Of a DNA stretch of 64,000 nt, positions 63,573 to 64,000 are shown one piece after another (positions within the stretch are counted from its first letter, which is position 1; every line of letters starts with the position of its first letter). Below the pieces are notes generated by a model. That model was given only the letters and a program-made list of their open reading frames with translations, was not told where the DNA came from and ran no database searches. The stretch comes from Zygnema circumcarinatum (Eukaryota; Streptophyta; Zygnematophyceae; Zygnematales; Zygnemataceae): contig CM074806.1 in assembly GCA_037447605.1 (NCBI GenBank), forward strand, positions 3,500,112 to 3,564,111, read 5' to 3'. Made by a program: the position numbers and the translations under genes.

Positions 63573-63809
63573 ATGGGACTTAAGTCAAAACATGTTTTGT
63601 TAGCTAGTGTGGAGGATCATGAGCAGAAACAAAGAGATCAGATGCCTGCACCTCCAATCAAACCGCAGACAATGGTGCGAGAGCTTGATGAAAGGAATGA
63701 CCTCTTGCTCGATTCAAAACTCCATCTGGAGGGAGTCGGGCCGCTAAACGTCATCTTGTCAAGCAAGACCATTACTTGGCAAGGAATCGGTAGAGCTGAT
63801 CATGATGAG
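63573..63809 (+). CDS. First exon of an unidentified protein, possibly ceramide-kinase-like (truncated by window end)
   Basis: The ATG at 63573 opens a 79-codon exon ending in GAG|GTACGC at 63809, in phase 0. The residues LLLDSKLHLEGVGPLNVILS and ITWQGIG loosely resemble the N-terminal PH-like strand region of plant ceramide kinases (ACD5 type), which phosphorylate ceramide. The remaining exons lie outside the window, and no catalytic motif is visible, so the name is a guess. The start is the first in-frame ATG after a stretch with stops. Confidence 0.35.
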
Positions 63810-64000
63810 GTACGCCCATTTCTTTGCTGAATCAGCTTTGTAGCATCACTGGAAGTCCCAATTTACTTTACGGAGAGCAATTCGTGTGGAATTGGAGTTT
63901 CCATTACTTCAAGGGATGGGCTTGATTAAGTTCGCTTACCTATACGGACCTGCACAGAGTGCATAAGCCTCGAAGGCAGCTAGAATCTCGTGTTTGATTA

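Noticed and set aside
1-64000. CRISPR arrays, bacterial operons, ribosome binding sites, tRNA or rRNA genes
   Set aside because: None seen; genes are intron-rich and eukaryotic, and no regularly spaced repeats with unique spacers or RNA-gene signatures were found by eye.

Overview
The window is nuclear DNA from a plant-lineage (streptophyte) eukaryote. Every recognisable gene is split by short GT-AG introns, and the best family matches are plant-type: an LPR1-type multicopper oxidase, the TPLATE-complex subunit TASH3, a plastid starch branching enzyme with a transit peptide, an ARG1/ARL-type DnaJ protein and a plant-type soluble pyrophosphatase. Compact genes (introns mostly 100-500 bp), GC-rich promoters and abundant CT/GA microsatellites would suit a charophyte green alga, but the species cannot be fixed from sequence alone.

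Layout: 265-4266 (+) membrane-anchored LPR1-like multicopper oxidase; 5263-8160 (+) OTU1/YOD1-type deubiquitinase; 10299-20254 (-) TASH3; 21488-30836 (-) class II starch branching enzyme; 31.3-32.4 kb repeat island with a broken hAT-type transposase; 33952-38567 (-) ARG1-like DnaJ protein; 40305-42025 (-) and 45192-46426 (+) a divergent pair of related genes for an unrecognised single-pass membrane protein family; 47810-50020 (-) soluble inorganic pyrophosphatase; 51526-54238 (-) YqgF-type nuclease; 54883-61351 (+) hnRNP M-like triple-RRM protein; 63573-63809 (+) first exon of a gene that runs off the window.

A 10-N gap at 42386-42395 is flanked by two apparently identical 1958-bp copies (40428-42385 and 42396-44353). 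This is almost certainly an unmerged contig overlap, so the second copy of the 40.3-kb gene is probably not real.

For most genes I placed exons by reading splice sites and checking that the reading phase carries through. The oxidase, deubiquitinase, branching enzyme, both membrane-protein genes, the YqgF gene and the RRM gene close without a phase error. TASH3 and the ARG1-like gene each lack at least one small exon in my model. The genes cover membrane trafficking, starch synthesis, iron/copper oxidation, ubiquitin removal, RNA binding and nucleic-acid maintenance; they form no evident pathway. Unexplained signals are the uncharacterised membrane-protein pair, recurrent clusters of CGTAC motifs in intergenic DNA and one intron, a palindrome-rich array at 62.0-62.5 kb, and inverted-repeat units associated with the hAT fragment.
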